In this document: in pieces, positions 24,137-36,036 of the stretch
How the letters are laid out: every line of letters starts with the position of its first letter
Numbering within the stretch: the first letter of the stretch is position 1
Source: Castellaniella sp036379515
GTDB lineage: Bacteria > Pseudomonadota > Gammaproteobacteria > Burkholderiales > Burkholderiaceae_B
Direction of reading: 5' to 3'
Assembly: GCF_036379515.1 (NCBI RefSeq)
Contig: NZ_DASVGN010000012.1
Coordinates: 1-47,712, forward strand
DNA length: 47,712 nt
Translations under genes and position numbers: made by a program
The notes under the pieces: generated by a model
Seen by the model: the letters and a program-made list of their open reading frames with translations, nothing else
Database searches by the model: none
Told to the model about the DNA's origin: nothing

Positions 24137-26185
24137 TCAGCCTTGCACCTGCTTGCGGATCTCTTCCACCACGGCGGCGTTGGCCAGCGTGGTCACATCC
24201 CCCACGTCGCGGCCGTTTGAAATCGATGCCAGCACCCGGCGCATGATCTTGCCCGACCGGGTCTTGGGCATGTCCGGCACCACATGGACACGACTGGGTT
24301 TGGCGATCTTGCCGATGATATCCTCGCAGGCCTGATTCACGGCCTTGACGATGGCATCCGAACTGGCTTTGGAACCGACAGCCAGCGACACGTAGACCTC
24401 GGGCACCTTGCCCTTGATCTCGTCGTTGACGGCCACCACGGCCGCTTCGGCCACATCGGGCACGGTGAGGCAGGCGGATTCGATTTCTTTGGTGCCCAGT
24501 CTGTGGCCCGACACATTGATCACGTCGTCGATGCGCCCCAGGATACGGAAGTAGCCGTCTTCTGCCTCCATGGCGCCGTCGCCCGACATATAGGGCCAAT
24601 CACGCCAATCGGTGCTCTTGGGGTTCTTGCAGTAACGCTCGTAGTACGTCTTTACGAAACGCTTGTCGTCACCCCAGATCGTCTGGATGATGCCCGGCCA
24701 GGGGTTGCGGATGCACATGTTGCCCGCACGGTTCGAACCCCGAGGCAGTTCCTTGCCATCATCGTCGTAAATCACCGGATAGATGCCAGGTAGTGCCGGC
24801 CCTGCACTGCCTGGTTTCATGGCGTCCAGCGCAGGCAGCGTGCTGCACAGGAAGCCACCGTTTTCCGTCTGCCACCAGGTGTCACAGATGACGGCCTGGC
24901 CCTTGCCGATCTGGTCATAGTACCAACGCCAGGCATTCGGCTCGATAGGCTCGCCCACGGTCGTCATGTGCTTGAAATGCTGCGGTCCCTTGATGGGGAC
25001 GTCCGGCCCTGAACGACGCAAGGCACGCACGGCGGTCGGCGAGGTGTGGAAGATGTTCACCCCCAACTGATCGGCAATGCGCCACGGCCGTTCGATATCC
25101 GGATACGTAGGGACGCCTTCGTACACCACGCTGGTGGCCGCCAGCGCCAGCGGCCCGTACACGATATACGAGTGCCCAGTGATCCAGCCGATGTCGGCCA
25201 TGCACCAATAGGTGTCTTCCGGGTGGATGTCCTGCACGTACTTGGACGTGCCCGTGACGTAGGCCAGATAGCCTGCCGTACGGTGCTGGCAGCCCTTGGG
25301 CTTGCCCGTCGTGCCACTGGAATACATCAGGAAGAGCGGCGCGTCGGCATCCATGACGGCCGGCTCGACCCGCTGACCGCGGTATTGCCTGAGGACGTCG
25401 TTGACGAACACGTCGCGGCCTTCGACCATGGGCGTTGCCGCGCTGTACTTGCCCGGGTAGCGCTGCCACACCAGGACTTTGTCGACCTTCTGCCCCAGAT
25501 CAGCTGCTTCCTGAACCGCAATGTCGGCTTTTTCTTTATGGTCGATGAGATGCCCGGAACGCCAATAGGCATCACAGGTAATCAGATAGCGGCTGCCGGA
25601 ATCCTGGATACGCTGGCCGGCAGACTTGCCGGAGAACCCGCCAAACACCTGCGAATGGATGATGCCCAACCGCGCGCACGCCAGCATGGTGATGGGCAGA
25701 TCGAGTGTCATGGGCAGGTGCAGCGTGACGCGATCGCCCGCCTTCAGGCCGCAGTAGTCCTTGAGCAATGCGGCCATTTCGTTGACGCGCACGTACAGCT
25801 CTTGGTAGGTCATTGCGATCGGAGGTTCGTCTTCGACTTCGCTCACGAAAATGAAGGCGGCCTTGTTGCGGTATTTGACCAAGTGTCGGTCGACGCAGTT
25901 GTAGCACGCGTTGATCTTGCCGCCCACGAACCACTTCCAGAACGGCGGATTGCTGGTGTCCAGCACTTGACCGTATGGATGGTACCAGCTGAGCATGTCG
26001 CCGTATTCCCGATAGCATTCGGGGAAATTTTCTTCGCCAAATCGCTTGCGGATGTCCGGATCACGCACGTTGGCTTGATCGATGAAGGACTGCGGCGGCT
26101 GAAAATACTGCTCTTCTTGCCAATACACGGCAATCTGCGCCTCGTTGGCAGCGCCTGCGTCCTCACGAACCTTGGTATCTGTCAT
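24137..26185 (-). CDS. AMP-forming acyl-CoA synthetase, acetyl-CoA synthetase-like (divergent paralogue)
   Basis: 682 residues from ATG 26185. ANL-superfamily adenylating enzyme: ATP loop YSSGTTGKPKG, the VGEP segment, DTWWQTE (the tryptophan limits the acyl pocket to short chains such as acetate), GRIDDVINVSGHR, and the C-terminal PKTRSGKIMRR with the lysine normally acetylated for control. It activates acetate, or possibly propionate, to the CoA ester through an acyl-AMP. It differs clearly from the neighbour at 26409, including extra residues around CKNPKSTDWRDW before the hinge. The pair is separated by a strong terminator, so each is transcribed on its own. The substrate difference is unknown. 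Confidence 0.88.
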   Translation of the reverse strand: MTDTKVREDAGAANEAQIAVYWQEEQYFQPPQSFIDQANVRDPDIRKRFGEENFPECYREYGDMLSWYHPYGQVLDTSNPPFWKWFVGGKINACYNCVDRHLVKYRNKAAFIFVSEVEDEPPIAMTYQELYVRVNEMAALLKDYCGLKAGDRVTLHLPMTLDLPITMLACARLGIIHSQVFGGFSGKSAGQRIQDSGSRYLITCDAYWRSGHLIDHKEKADIAVQEAADLGQKVDKVLVWQRYPGKYSAATPMVEGRDVFVNDVLRQYRGQRVEPAVMDADAPLFLMYSSGTTGKPKGCQHRTAGYLAYVTGTSKYVQDIHPEDTYWCMADIGWITGHSYIVYGPLALAATSVVYEGVPTYPDIERPWRIADQLGVNIFHTSPTAVRALRRSGPDVPIKGPQHFKHMTTVGEPIEPNAWRWYYDQIGKGQAVICDTWWQTENGGFLCSTLPALDAMKPGSAGPALPGIYPVIYDDDGKELPRGSNRAGNMCIRNPWPGIIQTIWGDDKRFVKTYYERYCKNPKSTDWRDWPYMSGDGAMEAEDGYFRILGRIDDVINVSGHRLGTKEIESACLTVPDVAEAAVVAVNDEIKGKVPEVYVSLAVGSKASSDAIVKAVNQACEDIIGKIAKPSRVHVVPDMPKTRSGKIMRRVLASISNGRDVGDVTTLANAAVVEEIRKQVQG

Positions 26186-26350
26186 GTCTCTATTCCCTCT
26201 TGTGCTCCAAACTGGATGTGAATGGAATTCAGGGTTTTGATGCCGGGCTGCATGAGCCCCTCACTCACCCCGCTCTCCCATGATAGCCATTTCCAGGGAG
26301 GCCGGCGCCCAAACGCTCGAGGCCCTTGTCATGAAAGAGAAGGGCCGCGC

Positions 26351-26395
26351 AAAAAACAAAAACGCCTTCCGCGAACAAATGTTCAGGGAAGGCGT
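26351..26395 (-). terminator. Rho-independent terminator of acs
   Basis: On the minus strand ACGCCTTCC (26395-26387) pairs with GGAAGGCGT (26370-26362), with an inner GAAC/GTTC pairing. The stem runs straight into TTTTTGTTTTTT. It lies 14 bases after the acs stop at 26409 and is a textbook intrinsic terminator, separating acs from the downstream paralogue. Confidence 0.9.
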
Positions 26396-26408
26396 GCATT
26401 GGTTTTGC

Positions 26409-28391
<1,983 letters not shown>

Positions 28392-28476
28392 TCACTCCTG
28401 ATTGTTGTTGAACTGCATTGTGTTGTATGGGTCTGGCTGCCACCGTACTTCACGAGACTTACTCGATACTGACAAA

Positions 28477-29790
28477 TCAGGACACATTCTGCGCACTGCC
28501 GCCGGCGTCACGCGCCTGAATACCCCGCTCGAAATTCACCCGGGCGAGCACAACGAGACCCGCCACGAAGAACAGCCCGGTCACCAGAAGCGCGAGCCGA
28601 TGATCACCGTGAGTTCCCCAGACCAGCAGCCCATAGCTCAAAGGCCCCACCACAGCCGATAGCTGGACCGCAAAAGTCCACAAGGCAAAGAATTCGGCAG
28701 GCCGGCGCTGAGGCGCAAGCACACCCACCATGGCCCGTGCAGCGCTCTGGCTGGTGCCCATGCACAGGCCGGCCAAGGTTGCGGCAGCCCAGAACACGGC
28801 CAAGGAGCGTCCCAATGCGGCCAGCAGAATCATGACAATCCACCCCAGCAAAGTGAACGCCAGGGCCCGCTTGTGGCCGATCCGGTCTTCCACATACCCA
28901 AAGCAGAACGCCCCGATGGCGGCACCGATGTTCACCAGAAAGACCAGGAGCATGGTCTGCTGCATGCTGAAACCCATGACCTCGGTGGCATACACCGAGG
29001 CCAGCGTGATCACCACGGTGATCCCGGCCTGGTAACAGGCAATGCACATGAGCAGGCGGCGAAAATCCGGGAAGTCGCGCCGAGTCTCATGCCAGGCACG
29101 GCGCAGTTGCGTGAGCAAGGCCACGGTAGACGCAGTGCTCCCGGAGCCCGGCTCGCGCAGCCACAAAAAGGAAGGCAAGGCCGCGATGGCAAAAAAGCCT
29201 GCCGTCAGCAACATGATCCAGGGTACATAACGCGCGGCCGGCAAGCCGTGTGTCCCGCCCCAGGCGGCAATCCACAAGGACAAGCCCAATGCCAGCATGC
29301 CCCCGCAGTAGCCAAAGCTCCAGCCCCAACCGGACACGCGCCCCATGGCCTCCGGCCGCGCCAGGCCGGGCAGGAATGCGGCCACGGTAGACTCTCCCAC
29401 GCAATAGCAGACGTTGGAAAACGCCAGCCAGACCAACGCCCAGGCAATATTGCCCGGTGCCACGCTGGCAAGGATGGCGGTCCCCACCACGCATCCCACT
29501 GTGCTGGAATACAGCAGCTTTCTGTGTCCTGCCCGCGCGTCCGCCCGAGCACCCAACCCCGGCATGAAGAGCATGACCAATAGATAAGAGAAGGACAAAG
29601 CCCCGGTCAACGCCAGCGTCGCCCAGCTTTGTCCTGCCGCGACCACCCCCACAAAGTAGGCATTGAATACCGTGGTCAGCACCACGGTGGTATAGCTCGA
29701 GTTCGCGAAGTCATACATGGCCCACGACCAGACCTCGCGCCGTCCCACCCCTGGCCGCAGGGCCGAAGCGCCGTTCCTTTCATCTGACAT
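28477..29790 (-). CDS. MFS transporter, UMF1/Atg22-like family
   Basis: 437 residues from ATG 29790, AGGAAG seven bases upstream. About twelve hydrophobic segments. The N-terminal WAMYDFANSSY is the hallmark of the UMF1 (Atg22-like) branch of the major facilitator superfamily; the A-like loop RADARAGHRK lies after the second helix. In yeast Atg22 exports amino acids from the vacuole; bacterial substrates are mostly unknown. It lies 85 bases upstream of acs on the same strand, so they could be co-transcribed, hinting at a short-chain acid or amino acid substrate, but this is only context. Confidence 0.85.
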   Translation of the reverse strand: MSDERNGASALRPGVGRREVWSWAMYDFANSSYTTVVLTTVFNAYFVGVVAAGQSWATLALTGALSFSYLLVMLFMPGLGARADARAGHRKLLYSSTVGCVVGTAILASVAPGNIAWALVWLAFSNVCYCVGESTVAAFLPGLARPEAMGRVSGWGWSFGYCGGMLALGLSLWIAAWGGTHGLPAARYVPWIMLLTAGFFAIAALPSFLWLREPGSGSTASTVALLTQLRRAWHETRRDFPDFRRLLMCIACYQAGITVVITLASVYATEVMGFSMQQTMLLVFLVNIGAAIGAFCFGYVEDRIGHKRALAFTLLGWIVMILLAALGRSLAVFWAAATLAGLCMGTSQSAARAMVGVLAPQRRPAEFFALWTFAVQLSAVVGPLSYGLLVWGTHGDHRLALLVTGLFFVAGLVVLARVNFERGIQARDAGGSAQNVS

Positions 29791-30106
29791 GAATTCTTCC
29801 TGTGGCCCGCAGGACGGGCATTCCGGCGGAATTTACGCGAAAATTCGATTTCTATTCTGACGTTGACCTGACAAGTGCCAAATGCTGTTACGTAACAGCC
29901 CCGGATTTTGGCTTGTCCGCAACAGATTGATCGAATAAACTCTAGCGGTTGCCCGCAGGGCGGGTATGCAATTCATCTTCCAACCCGTGTTTCTGTTTGT
30001 CCTTCTTCCCAGGCGTTGAGCCCTGGGATCTGCAAGAATTTTTTGCGTCTTTAGCATCACAAGAGACTGGTTCGGACAGGAGCGCTGATGAGAAAAACTA
30101 CAGCCC
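29791..30106. other. 316-bp divergent intergenic region with a 16-bp perfect palindrome
   Basis: The region separates the MFS gene (minus) from the NlpC/P60 lipoprotein gene (plus). GCTGTTACGTAACAGC at 29884-29899 is a perfect palindrome, suited to a dimeric repressor. A good Shine-Dalgarno sequence (AGGAG) lies just before ATG 30088, but that ATG is not in the lipoprotein frame. No RNA gene is recognised. Confidence 0.5.
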
Positions 30107-30790
30107 ATGCCACCGCCACATCTCCTCGCCGCCCTATCGACACGACTCTCTCCTTCTCGCTTACTGAAAATCCTGCTCTGTACCGGCATGATGGCGCTGG
30201 CGGGTTGTGCAACCCAGCCGCGCCAGACGACGACAGCCGATGCCAACGATACGCTGGACCATGTGCTGCGCGACAGTTATCTCGCAAGAACCCAGTCTGA
30301 CCCCCTTGGCGCATGGCTCGACGACGGCAAAAGTCTGGATGTCGACGTCAACTACTCCACCAGCGATCTTCCTACCTCTACGCCAGGCTCCAAGACCATG
30401 GTTTCAACCGCCATGCGGTTCCTGGGCGTCAAGTACCGCTTCGGCGGCGATACTCCCAAAGAAGGGTTCGATTGCAGCGGGCTCGTGGCCTACGCGGCCG
30501 AGAAATCACTGGGGCTGAAGCTACCACGCTCGGCACGTGGCCAGGCGCACGAAGGCGTTTCGGTTCCGCGCGACGATCTCAAACGCGGCGACCTGGTGTT
30601 CTTCAATACCCTGGGGCGGCGCTATTCCCACGTGGGCATCTACGTGGGTGATCACAAGTTCGTGCATGCTCCCCGCACAGGGGCGTCCATCCGCGTGGAT
30701 GACATGGACATGGCCTACTGGCGCAAGCGTTACAACGGCGCCCGGCGCCTGAAAGTGCCCCACGTCGTCAAGACGACGGCAAAGCGGTAA
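30107..30790 (+). CDS. NlpC/P60-family lipoprotein (cell-wall endopeptidase)
   Basis: 227 residues as drawn. An N-terminal hydrophobic segment ends in the lipobox ALAGC (cysteine about 33), so it is probably an outer-membrane lipoprotein. The C-terminal NlpC/P60 domain has the catalytic cysteine in FDCSGLVAYAA and the histidine in YSHVGIYVG, with KFVHAP completing the site. The family cuts D-Glu-mDAP bonds in peptidoglycan peptides, like Spr/MepS. ATG 30107 lacks a Shine-Dalgarno site, while ATG 30088 with a good one is out of frame, so the true N-terminus or a frame error is open. Confidence 0.87.
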   Translation: MPPPHLLAALSTRLSPSRLLKILLCTGMMALAGCATQPRQTTTADANDTLDHVLRDSYLARTQSDPLGAWLDDGKSLDVDVNYSTSDLPTSTPGSKTMVSTAMRFLGVKYRFGGDTPKEGFDCSGLVAYAAEKSLGLKLPRSARGQAHEGVSVPRDDLKRGDLVFFNTLGRRYSHVGIYVGDHKFVHAPRTGASIRVDDMDMAYWRKRYNGARRLKVPHVVKTTAKR

Positions 30791-30796
30791 AACCGT

Positions 30797-30824
30797 GCTT
30801 TTGCTCGTTCAGGCGGGCAAAAGC
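30797..30824. terminator. Hairpin between convergent NlpC and DUF2325 genes
   Basis: GCTTTTGC (30797-30804) pairs with GCAAAAGC (30817-30824) across a 12-base loop. It starts six bases after the NlpC stop and overlaps the last codons of the convergent DUF2325 gene. It has internal T/A runs but no clear T-tail, so it is a possible bidirectional terminator. Confidence 0.45.
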
Positions 30825-31159
30825 GCAGTCCCCATCTGCCGCCTGGGGCAGCTTGCGCAATACCCGCATTGATCCAATGCCTGCTGCATGCTGCAAACCG
30901 AGCGGCGGCAGACCAGAACCCGGATCCCGTCTTTTTGTGCAGCAGCGCGAAACGTCTTCATGACGTTGTGCCCCAAAAAATCAGTCAGCAAAATGACCAG
31001 CTGCGTCCCGGACGGAAGAGATGCCACCTTTTTCTGATGCCCGGGCTCGCGACCGCTGATGTGATGTGCGATCGCGATATTGCGACCGCGCAAGAGCGCC
31101 GGGATGTTGCCCAGACGATCGGCACCAACGATCAGTGCGTTGACGGGGGTCTGTGCCAT
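30809..31159 (-). CDS. DUF2325 protein with C-terminal cysteine cluster, Fur-controlled
   Basis: 116 residues from ATG 31159, AGGAG seven bases upstream. The family features are an N-terminal NALIVGADRLGNIP segment, HISGREPGHQKK near 33-44, and TDFLGHNVM near 59-67. Five cysteines lie near the C-terminus (C84, C89, C98, C101, C104) with CxxCxxC at the end, able to bind metal or a cluster. The biochemical role of DUF2325 is not known to me. The promoter carries a near-consensus Fur box, so expression should rise when iron is scarce. It stands alone, convergent with the NlpC lipoprotein gene. Confidence 0.82.
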   Translation of the reverse strand: MAQTPVNALIVGADRLGNIPALLRGRNIAIAHHISGREPGHQKKVASLPSGTQLVILLTDFLGHNVMKTFRAAAQKDGIRVLVCRRSVCSMQQALDQCGYCASCPRRQMGTALLPA

Positions 31160-31499
31160 ACGAAATCTCCTGCGGCATGTTCTTTGATTAGTTAATAATA
31201 ATCGTTCTCATTTATACAATCAATATTAAAAGTGGGGTTTTCCTGAGCCTTCAGGCAACAGGCAGTCAGCCCTGGCAAAAAACTAGGGGAAGACCCGACT
31301 TCTTGTATCAAAGCACGGGGGTCATCTACGCTCGAAAGCGGACTTTTCGAACCAGAAAGGCCGATTTCATCGGTGCGAAAGCCGAAGATCACTAAAAGAT
31401 CAAGACATAATTCAACTATTTGTAAGTTGATATTCAGCCTGTTGTTATGTGACAAAGAGCACAATACGGCGCACAAGACTACCCTCAGGAGACTTCTCC
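31160..31499. other. 340-bp divergent regulatory region (DUF2325 / livK)
   Basis: The left part holds the Fur-overlapped promoter of the DUF2325 gene. The rest, 31224-31499, must hold the livK promoter. TGTGA-N6-GCACA at 31448-31463 is one base from a CRP-type dyad, but I find no matched -35/-10 pair with confidence. No gene or RNA is recognised here. Confidence 0.4.
31194..31223 (-). promoter_or_regulatory. Sigma70 promoter overlapped by a Fur box
   Basis: On the minus strand, -35 TTGATT (31223-31218), a 17-base spacer and -10 TATTAT (31200-31195) make a good sigma70 promoter. The 19-bp segment 31194-31212 matches the Fur consensus AATGATAATCATTATCATT at 16 of 19 positions and covers the spacer and -10. 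Bound Fe-Fur would block RNA polymerase. Transcription would start near 31188, about 28 bases before the ATG. Confidence 0.8.
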
Positions 31500-32720
31500 A
31501 TGCATATCGCACTACGGCACGGGCTGCCGCTGGCGGCGCTGACTTTGGCTTTGGGCCTGGGTCTGAGCACCTCTGCACAAGCAGCCAACAACCAGATCGT
31601 TCTGGGCGCTTCTGTTCAGCTCACCGGCCCCATCGCCAACACCGGGCGTTACTACCGCGACGCCTACCAGCTCGCCGTCGACCAGATCAACCGCAAAGGC
31701 GGCGTAACAGTTGGCGGAAAAAAATACACGCTGGCGCTCAAGCTGTATGACAACCAGTCCGACGTCAACCTGAGCGTGCGTCAATACACGCAACTGGTTT
31801 CGCAGGACAAGGTGAACTTCCTCCTCGGACCGTTCGCCAGCAATTTTGCACTGGCCGATTCCGCCGTGTCTGAAAAGTATCAGATCCCCATGGTTCAAGG
31901 TGGTGGTGCTTCGGACCAGATCTTCTCGCGCGGCTTCAAATACGTATTTGGCACGCTCGCACCTGCCAGCGATTACTTTGGCAGCACCATCAAGATGTTC
32001 AAGCAGCTCAAGCCTGAGCCCGCCAAGGTTGCGCTGCTGTACGCAGACGACTCCTTTGACGTCTCGGTTGCCAAGGGCACCCGTCCCATGCTGAAGGATG
32101 CGAACCTGAACACCGTGCTGGACGAACGCTACAGCTCGAACGCCAGCGACTTCAATACCTTGCTGTCGCAAATCAAGTCCAAGCAAGCTGACGCCGTCCT
32201 GGTCGCGGGCCACGAAACCGAAATCCTGAACTTTATCCGCCAGGCCAAGAGCCTGGACGTTTCGCCGAAGTTCTACTCGTTCACCGTGGGGGTTCCCAGC
32301 GAAGACTTCCGCAAGGCCCTGGGCAAGGACGCAGACTACGCGTTTGGCATGACGGCCTGGTTGCCCAACGAATCCCAGAAAGACGAATGGTTTGGCGATG
32401 CCGCCCAGTTCGCCAAAACCTGGGGTGCCCAGTACCGCTACGAGCCTGACTACCACGCTGCTTCGGGCGTGGCCGACGTCGAAGCAATCGTGAAGGCCAT
32501 CGAAAAGGCCGGAACGCTGGACCCCAAGGCCGTGCGTACTGCACTCGCAGCCAGCGACTTTGACAGCCTGTATGGCCACATCAAGTTCGCTGAAAACGGT
32601 CAGATTCACCTGGATCAGACCGTAATTCAAGTTCAGGACGGCAAGCCGGTTGCGGTGTTCGATGGCAGCAAGTTCCTGCACCAACCCAAGTACCCGATGC
32701 CCGACTGGGCCAAACGCTGA
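31500..32720 (+). CDS. livK: Branched-chain amino acid ABC transporter, periplasmic binding protein
   Basis: 406 residues from ATG 31500 with AGGAG about nine bases upstream; the longer frame is not used. A signal peptide ends at AQAA (about residue 23). The mature part is a type I periplasmic binding protein (LivJ/LivK/amide-binding family) starting NQIVLGASVQLTGPIAN. It is first of livKHMGF and captures leucine, isoleucine, valine, or a related amide or amino acid. The ligand is not certain from sequence alone. Confidence 0.9.
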   Translation: MHIALRHGLPLAALTLALGLGLSTSAQAANNQIVLGASVQLTGPIANTGRYYRDAYQLAVDQINRKGGVTVGGKKYTLALKLYDNQSDVNLSVRQYTQLVSQDKVNFLLGPFASNFALADSAVSEKYQIPMVQGGGASDQIFSRGFKYVFGTLAPASDYFGSTIKMFKQLKPEPAKVALLYADDSFDVSVAKGTRPMLKDANLNTVLDERYSSNASDFNTLLSQIKSKQADAVLVAGHETEILNFIRQAKSLDVSPKFYSFTVGVPSEDFRKALGKDADYAFGMTAWLPNESQKDEWFGDAAQFAKTWGAQYRYEPDYHAASGVADVEAIVKAIEKAGTLDPKAVRTALAASDFDSLYGHIKFAENGQIHLDQTVIQVQDGKPVAVFDGSKFLHQPKYPMPDWAKR

Positions 32721-32743
32721 TCGCCTGACTCGGAGACCCCCCC

Positions 32744-33607
32744 TTGGACCTTCTGCTACAAGTACTTGTCAACGGCATCCTGCAGGGCGGGCTGTACGCC
32801 ATCGTGGCGCTCGGCCTGGCCTTGGTCTGGGGGGTGCTCAACATCGTCAACCTGGCCCACGGCGCCTTCATCATGCTGGGCGCCTATATCTCTTGGTACA
32901 CCTTTCATTGGTGGGGGCTGGACCCCTTCCTCGGGTTGCCACTCACTGCCGTCGTGATGTTCATTCTGGGCTATGCCATCCAACGGGGCATTCTCAATCT
33001 GATCGTGCGCGCGCCCATGTTCAACACGCTGCTGATCACCTTTGGCCTGGAAGTCGTGCTGACCTATCTGGCGCAGCTGGTCTTCTCGGCCGATTTCCGC
33101 ACCATCAATCCCAGCTACTCGGGGCAAAACACCACGGTACTGGGCATCACGATTCCGCTGGTCCGCCTGGCCGCCTGCGCCATGGCAATTCTGCTGACCC
33201 TGGTCATGTGGTACTTCCTGCTGCACACGCGCCTGGGGAGAGCCATCCGGGCAACCGCCCAGAACCTGTCTGCAGCACGCCTCTATGGCGTTGAACCCCG
33301 CCACCTGTATGCCGTGACCTTCGGCCTGGGCCTGGCCCTGGCGGGCGCCGCCGGCGGGCTGTACGGCACCGTCTCACAAATCAATCCTTACATTGGTGCC
33401 ACCTTGACTGCGAAGTCCTTCGCCATCGCCATCATCGGCGGCCTGGACACCCCCCTGGGGGTGATCGTCGGCGGCCTTATCCTGGGTCTCATCGAGTCCT
33501 TGACCACGCTGTACATCGGTCCGACCTACGCTGACGTCGCAAGCTTTGGCGTCCTGATCCTGGTGCTGATCGTGCGGCCCACGGGCATTCTCGGGAGAAC
33601 CGCATGA
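32744..33607 (+). CDS. livH: Branched-chain amino acid ABC transporter permease LivH
   Basis: 287 residues from TTG 32744, with GGAG upstream; no in-frame ATG gives the conserved N-terminus LLQVLVNGILQGGLYAIVALGLALVWG. About eight membrane segments; the cytoplasmic loop for the ATPases lies around RAIRATAQN. The gene is 23 bases after livK and overlaps livM by four bases (ATGA). Confidence 0.94.
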   Translation: MDLLLQVLVNGILQGGLYAIVALGLALVWGVLNIVNLAHGAFIMLGAYISWYTFHWWGLDPFLGLPLTAVVMFILGYAIQRGILNLIVRAPMFNTLLITFGLEVVLTYLAQLVFSADFRTINPSYSGQNTTVLGITIPLVRLAACAMAILLTLVMWYFLLHTRLGRAIRATAQNLSAARLYGVEPRHLYAVTFGLGLALAGAAGGLYGTVSQINPYIGATLTAKSFAIAIIGGLDTPLGVIVGGLILGLIESLTTLYIGPTYADVASFGVLILVLIVRPTGILGRTA

Positions 33608-34547
33608 AGGCGCTGCGCATTCCTCTCATCATCCTGGTGCTGATCGCCCTGGCGTTCCTGCCCTATTACGGCACGGATACCATGGTTCAGTTCGGCATCA
33701 GCACCCTGCTGCTCGCCGTTCTGGCGCAGGGCTGGAACATCATCGGCGGGTACACCGGGTACCCCTCCTTCGGCAATTCCGTCTTCTACGGGTTGGGTGC
33801 CTACGGCGTAGGCATCGCCATGGTGCAATGGCAGCTTCCTTTCGCCACCGGAATGCTCTTTGGCGTGGCGCTGGCCGTCGCCTTCGCGCTGCTGCTGGGG
33901 TTCCCCGTCCTGCGCCTGAAGGGCCACTACTTTGCCATTGCCACCCTGGCCTTGGCGCAGATCATGGCCGCAATCGTGTCCAACGTGCCACTGGCTGGCG
34001 AAAACATCGGGCTGGTGCTGCCGCCGCTGAACAACGACCGCATGTTCTACGAACTCTCGCTCATCCTGCTGGTGTTCGCAACCCTGACGATCTGGTGGCT
34101 GACGCGCAGCCGCTTTGGCTTTGGCCTGATCGCCATCCGCGAAAACGAGGAAGGCGCCGTGGTCATGGGGGTGGACACCACGCGCTACAAGGTCCTCGCC
34201 TTCGTCCTGGCGGGTGTTTTCAGCGCGCTGGCAGGCGGCATCCACGCCTATTGGATCACTTTCCTTGATCCGGAAAGCGCCTTCGACATCACGCTCAACG
34301 TCAAGATGATCATCATGGCCGTCTTTGGCGGGCCGGGCACCATCCTCGGGCCTATCGTCGGGTCGTTCATCCTGTCCGCCATCTCTGAACTTCTGTCCAG
34401 CGAAGTGACCAGCATTGCCGGCCTGTTCTTCGGCGTCGTCATCGTGGTGGCAGTGGTCTTGATGCCGCGCGGCCTGGCGGACGTCGTACGGCGTTTCCGC
34501 CGCACCGGCTGGCACTACTTCGTCGAAAACGTTCGGATGCACCGCAT

Positions 34548-34551
<4 letters not shown>
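33604..34551 (+). CDS. livM: Branched-chain amino acid ABC transporter permease LivM
   Basis: 315 residues. The second permease, with about nine hydrophobic segments, the family pattern GYxGYPSFGNSVFYGLGAY near 50-68, and the ATPase-coupling loop RENEEGAVVMGVD. It pairs with LivH to form the channel. Four-base overlaps at both ends show strict translational coupling in livHMGF. Confidence 0.94.
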
Positions 34552-35278
<727 letters not shown>

Positions 35279-35282
<4 letters not shown>

Positions 35283-36013
35283 GCACCGCCCAAGCAACAC
35301 AAGAACCCCTGCTGCAGATCCGCAACCTGTCAGCGGGCTACGGCCTGGTCAACGTCCTGCACGACATCACACTCGAAGTCCGCAAGGCCGAGTTCCTGGC
35401 TCTGGTAGGCAGTAACGGCGCCGGCAAGACCACCCTGCTGCGCACGCTCTCGGGTCTGCTGCCGATCCAGTCGGGGACCATCACCCTGGCCGGGCAATCC
35501 CTGGTAGGCTGCACACCCGATGACATCTTCCGTAAAGGAGTGGTGCAGCTCCCCGAAGGTCGCCAGCTCTTTCCGCGCATGTCCGTGCAGGACAACCTGC
35601 TCATGGGCGCTTATCGGCGCAGCGACAAGGCACAGATTCGCCAGGATCTGGAAAAGGTGTACGCCGAGTTTCCCCGCATGGCAGAGCGCCGCAAGCAGCT
35701 GGCGGGCAGCATGTCGGGCGGCGAGCAGCAGATGTGCGCCATGGCACGCGCCATGATGGCAAAACCTACGCTGCTGCTGGTTGACGAAATGAGCCTGGGA
35801 CTGGCACCCATCATCGTGGACCAGCTGATGGAAAATCTGGCCACTATCCGCAATCAGGGCGTGACCGTCCTGCTGGTCGAGCAGGACATCCATTTGGCAC
35901 TCGCTGCAGCTGACCGGGCCTATGTGCTCGACACCGGCCACATCGTACGCGAAGGCGTTGCCAAAGACCTGATTGAAGACCCCGAACTCAAGCGCGCCTA
36001 TCTAGGGGTCTGA
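35279..36013 (+). CDS. livF: Branched-chain amino acid ABC transporter ATPase LivF
   Basis: 244 residues. Walker A GSNGAGKTT, signature SMSGGEQQM (canonical), and Walker B LLLVDEMSLGLAP, where the usual aspartate-glutamate pair is present. It is the last gene of livKHMGF and converges on cysB, whose stop is 23 bases away. With LivG it forms the ATPase pair on the cytoplasmic side. Confidence 0.95.
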
Positions 36014-36036
36014 GGCCGCTGAGCGCCCAAAATCGC

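Noticed and set aside
31448..31463. CRP-type dyad upstream of livK
   Set aside because: Only one half-site is exact and no matching promoter was found at a suitable distance, so it is mentioned only as weak context.
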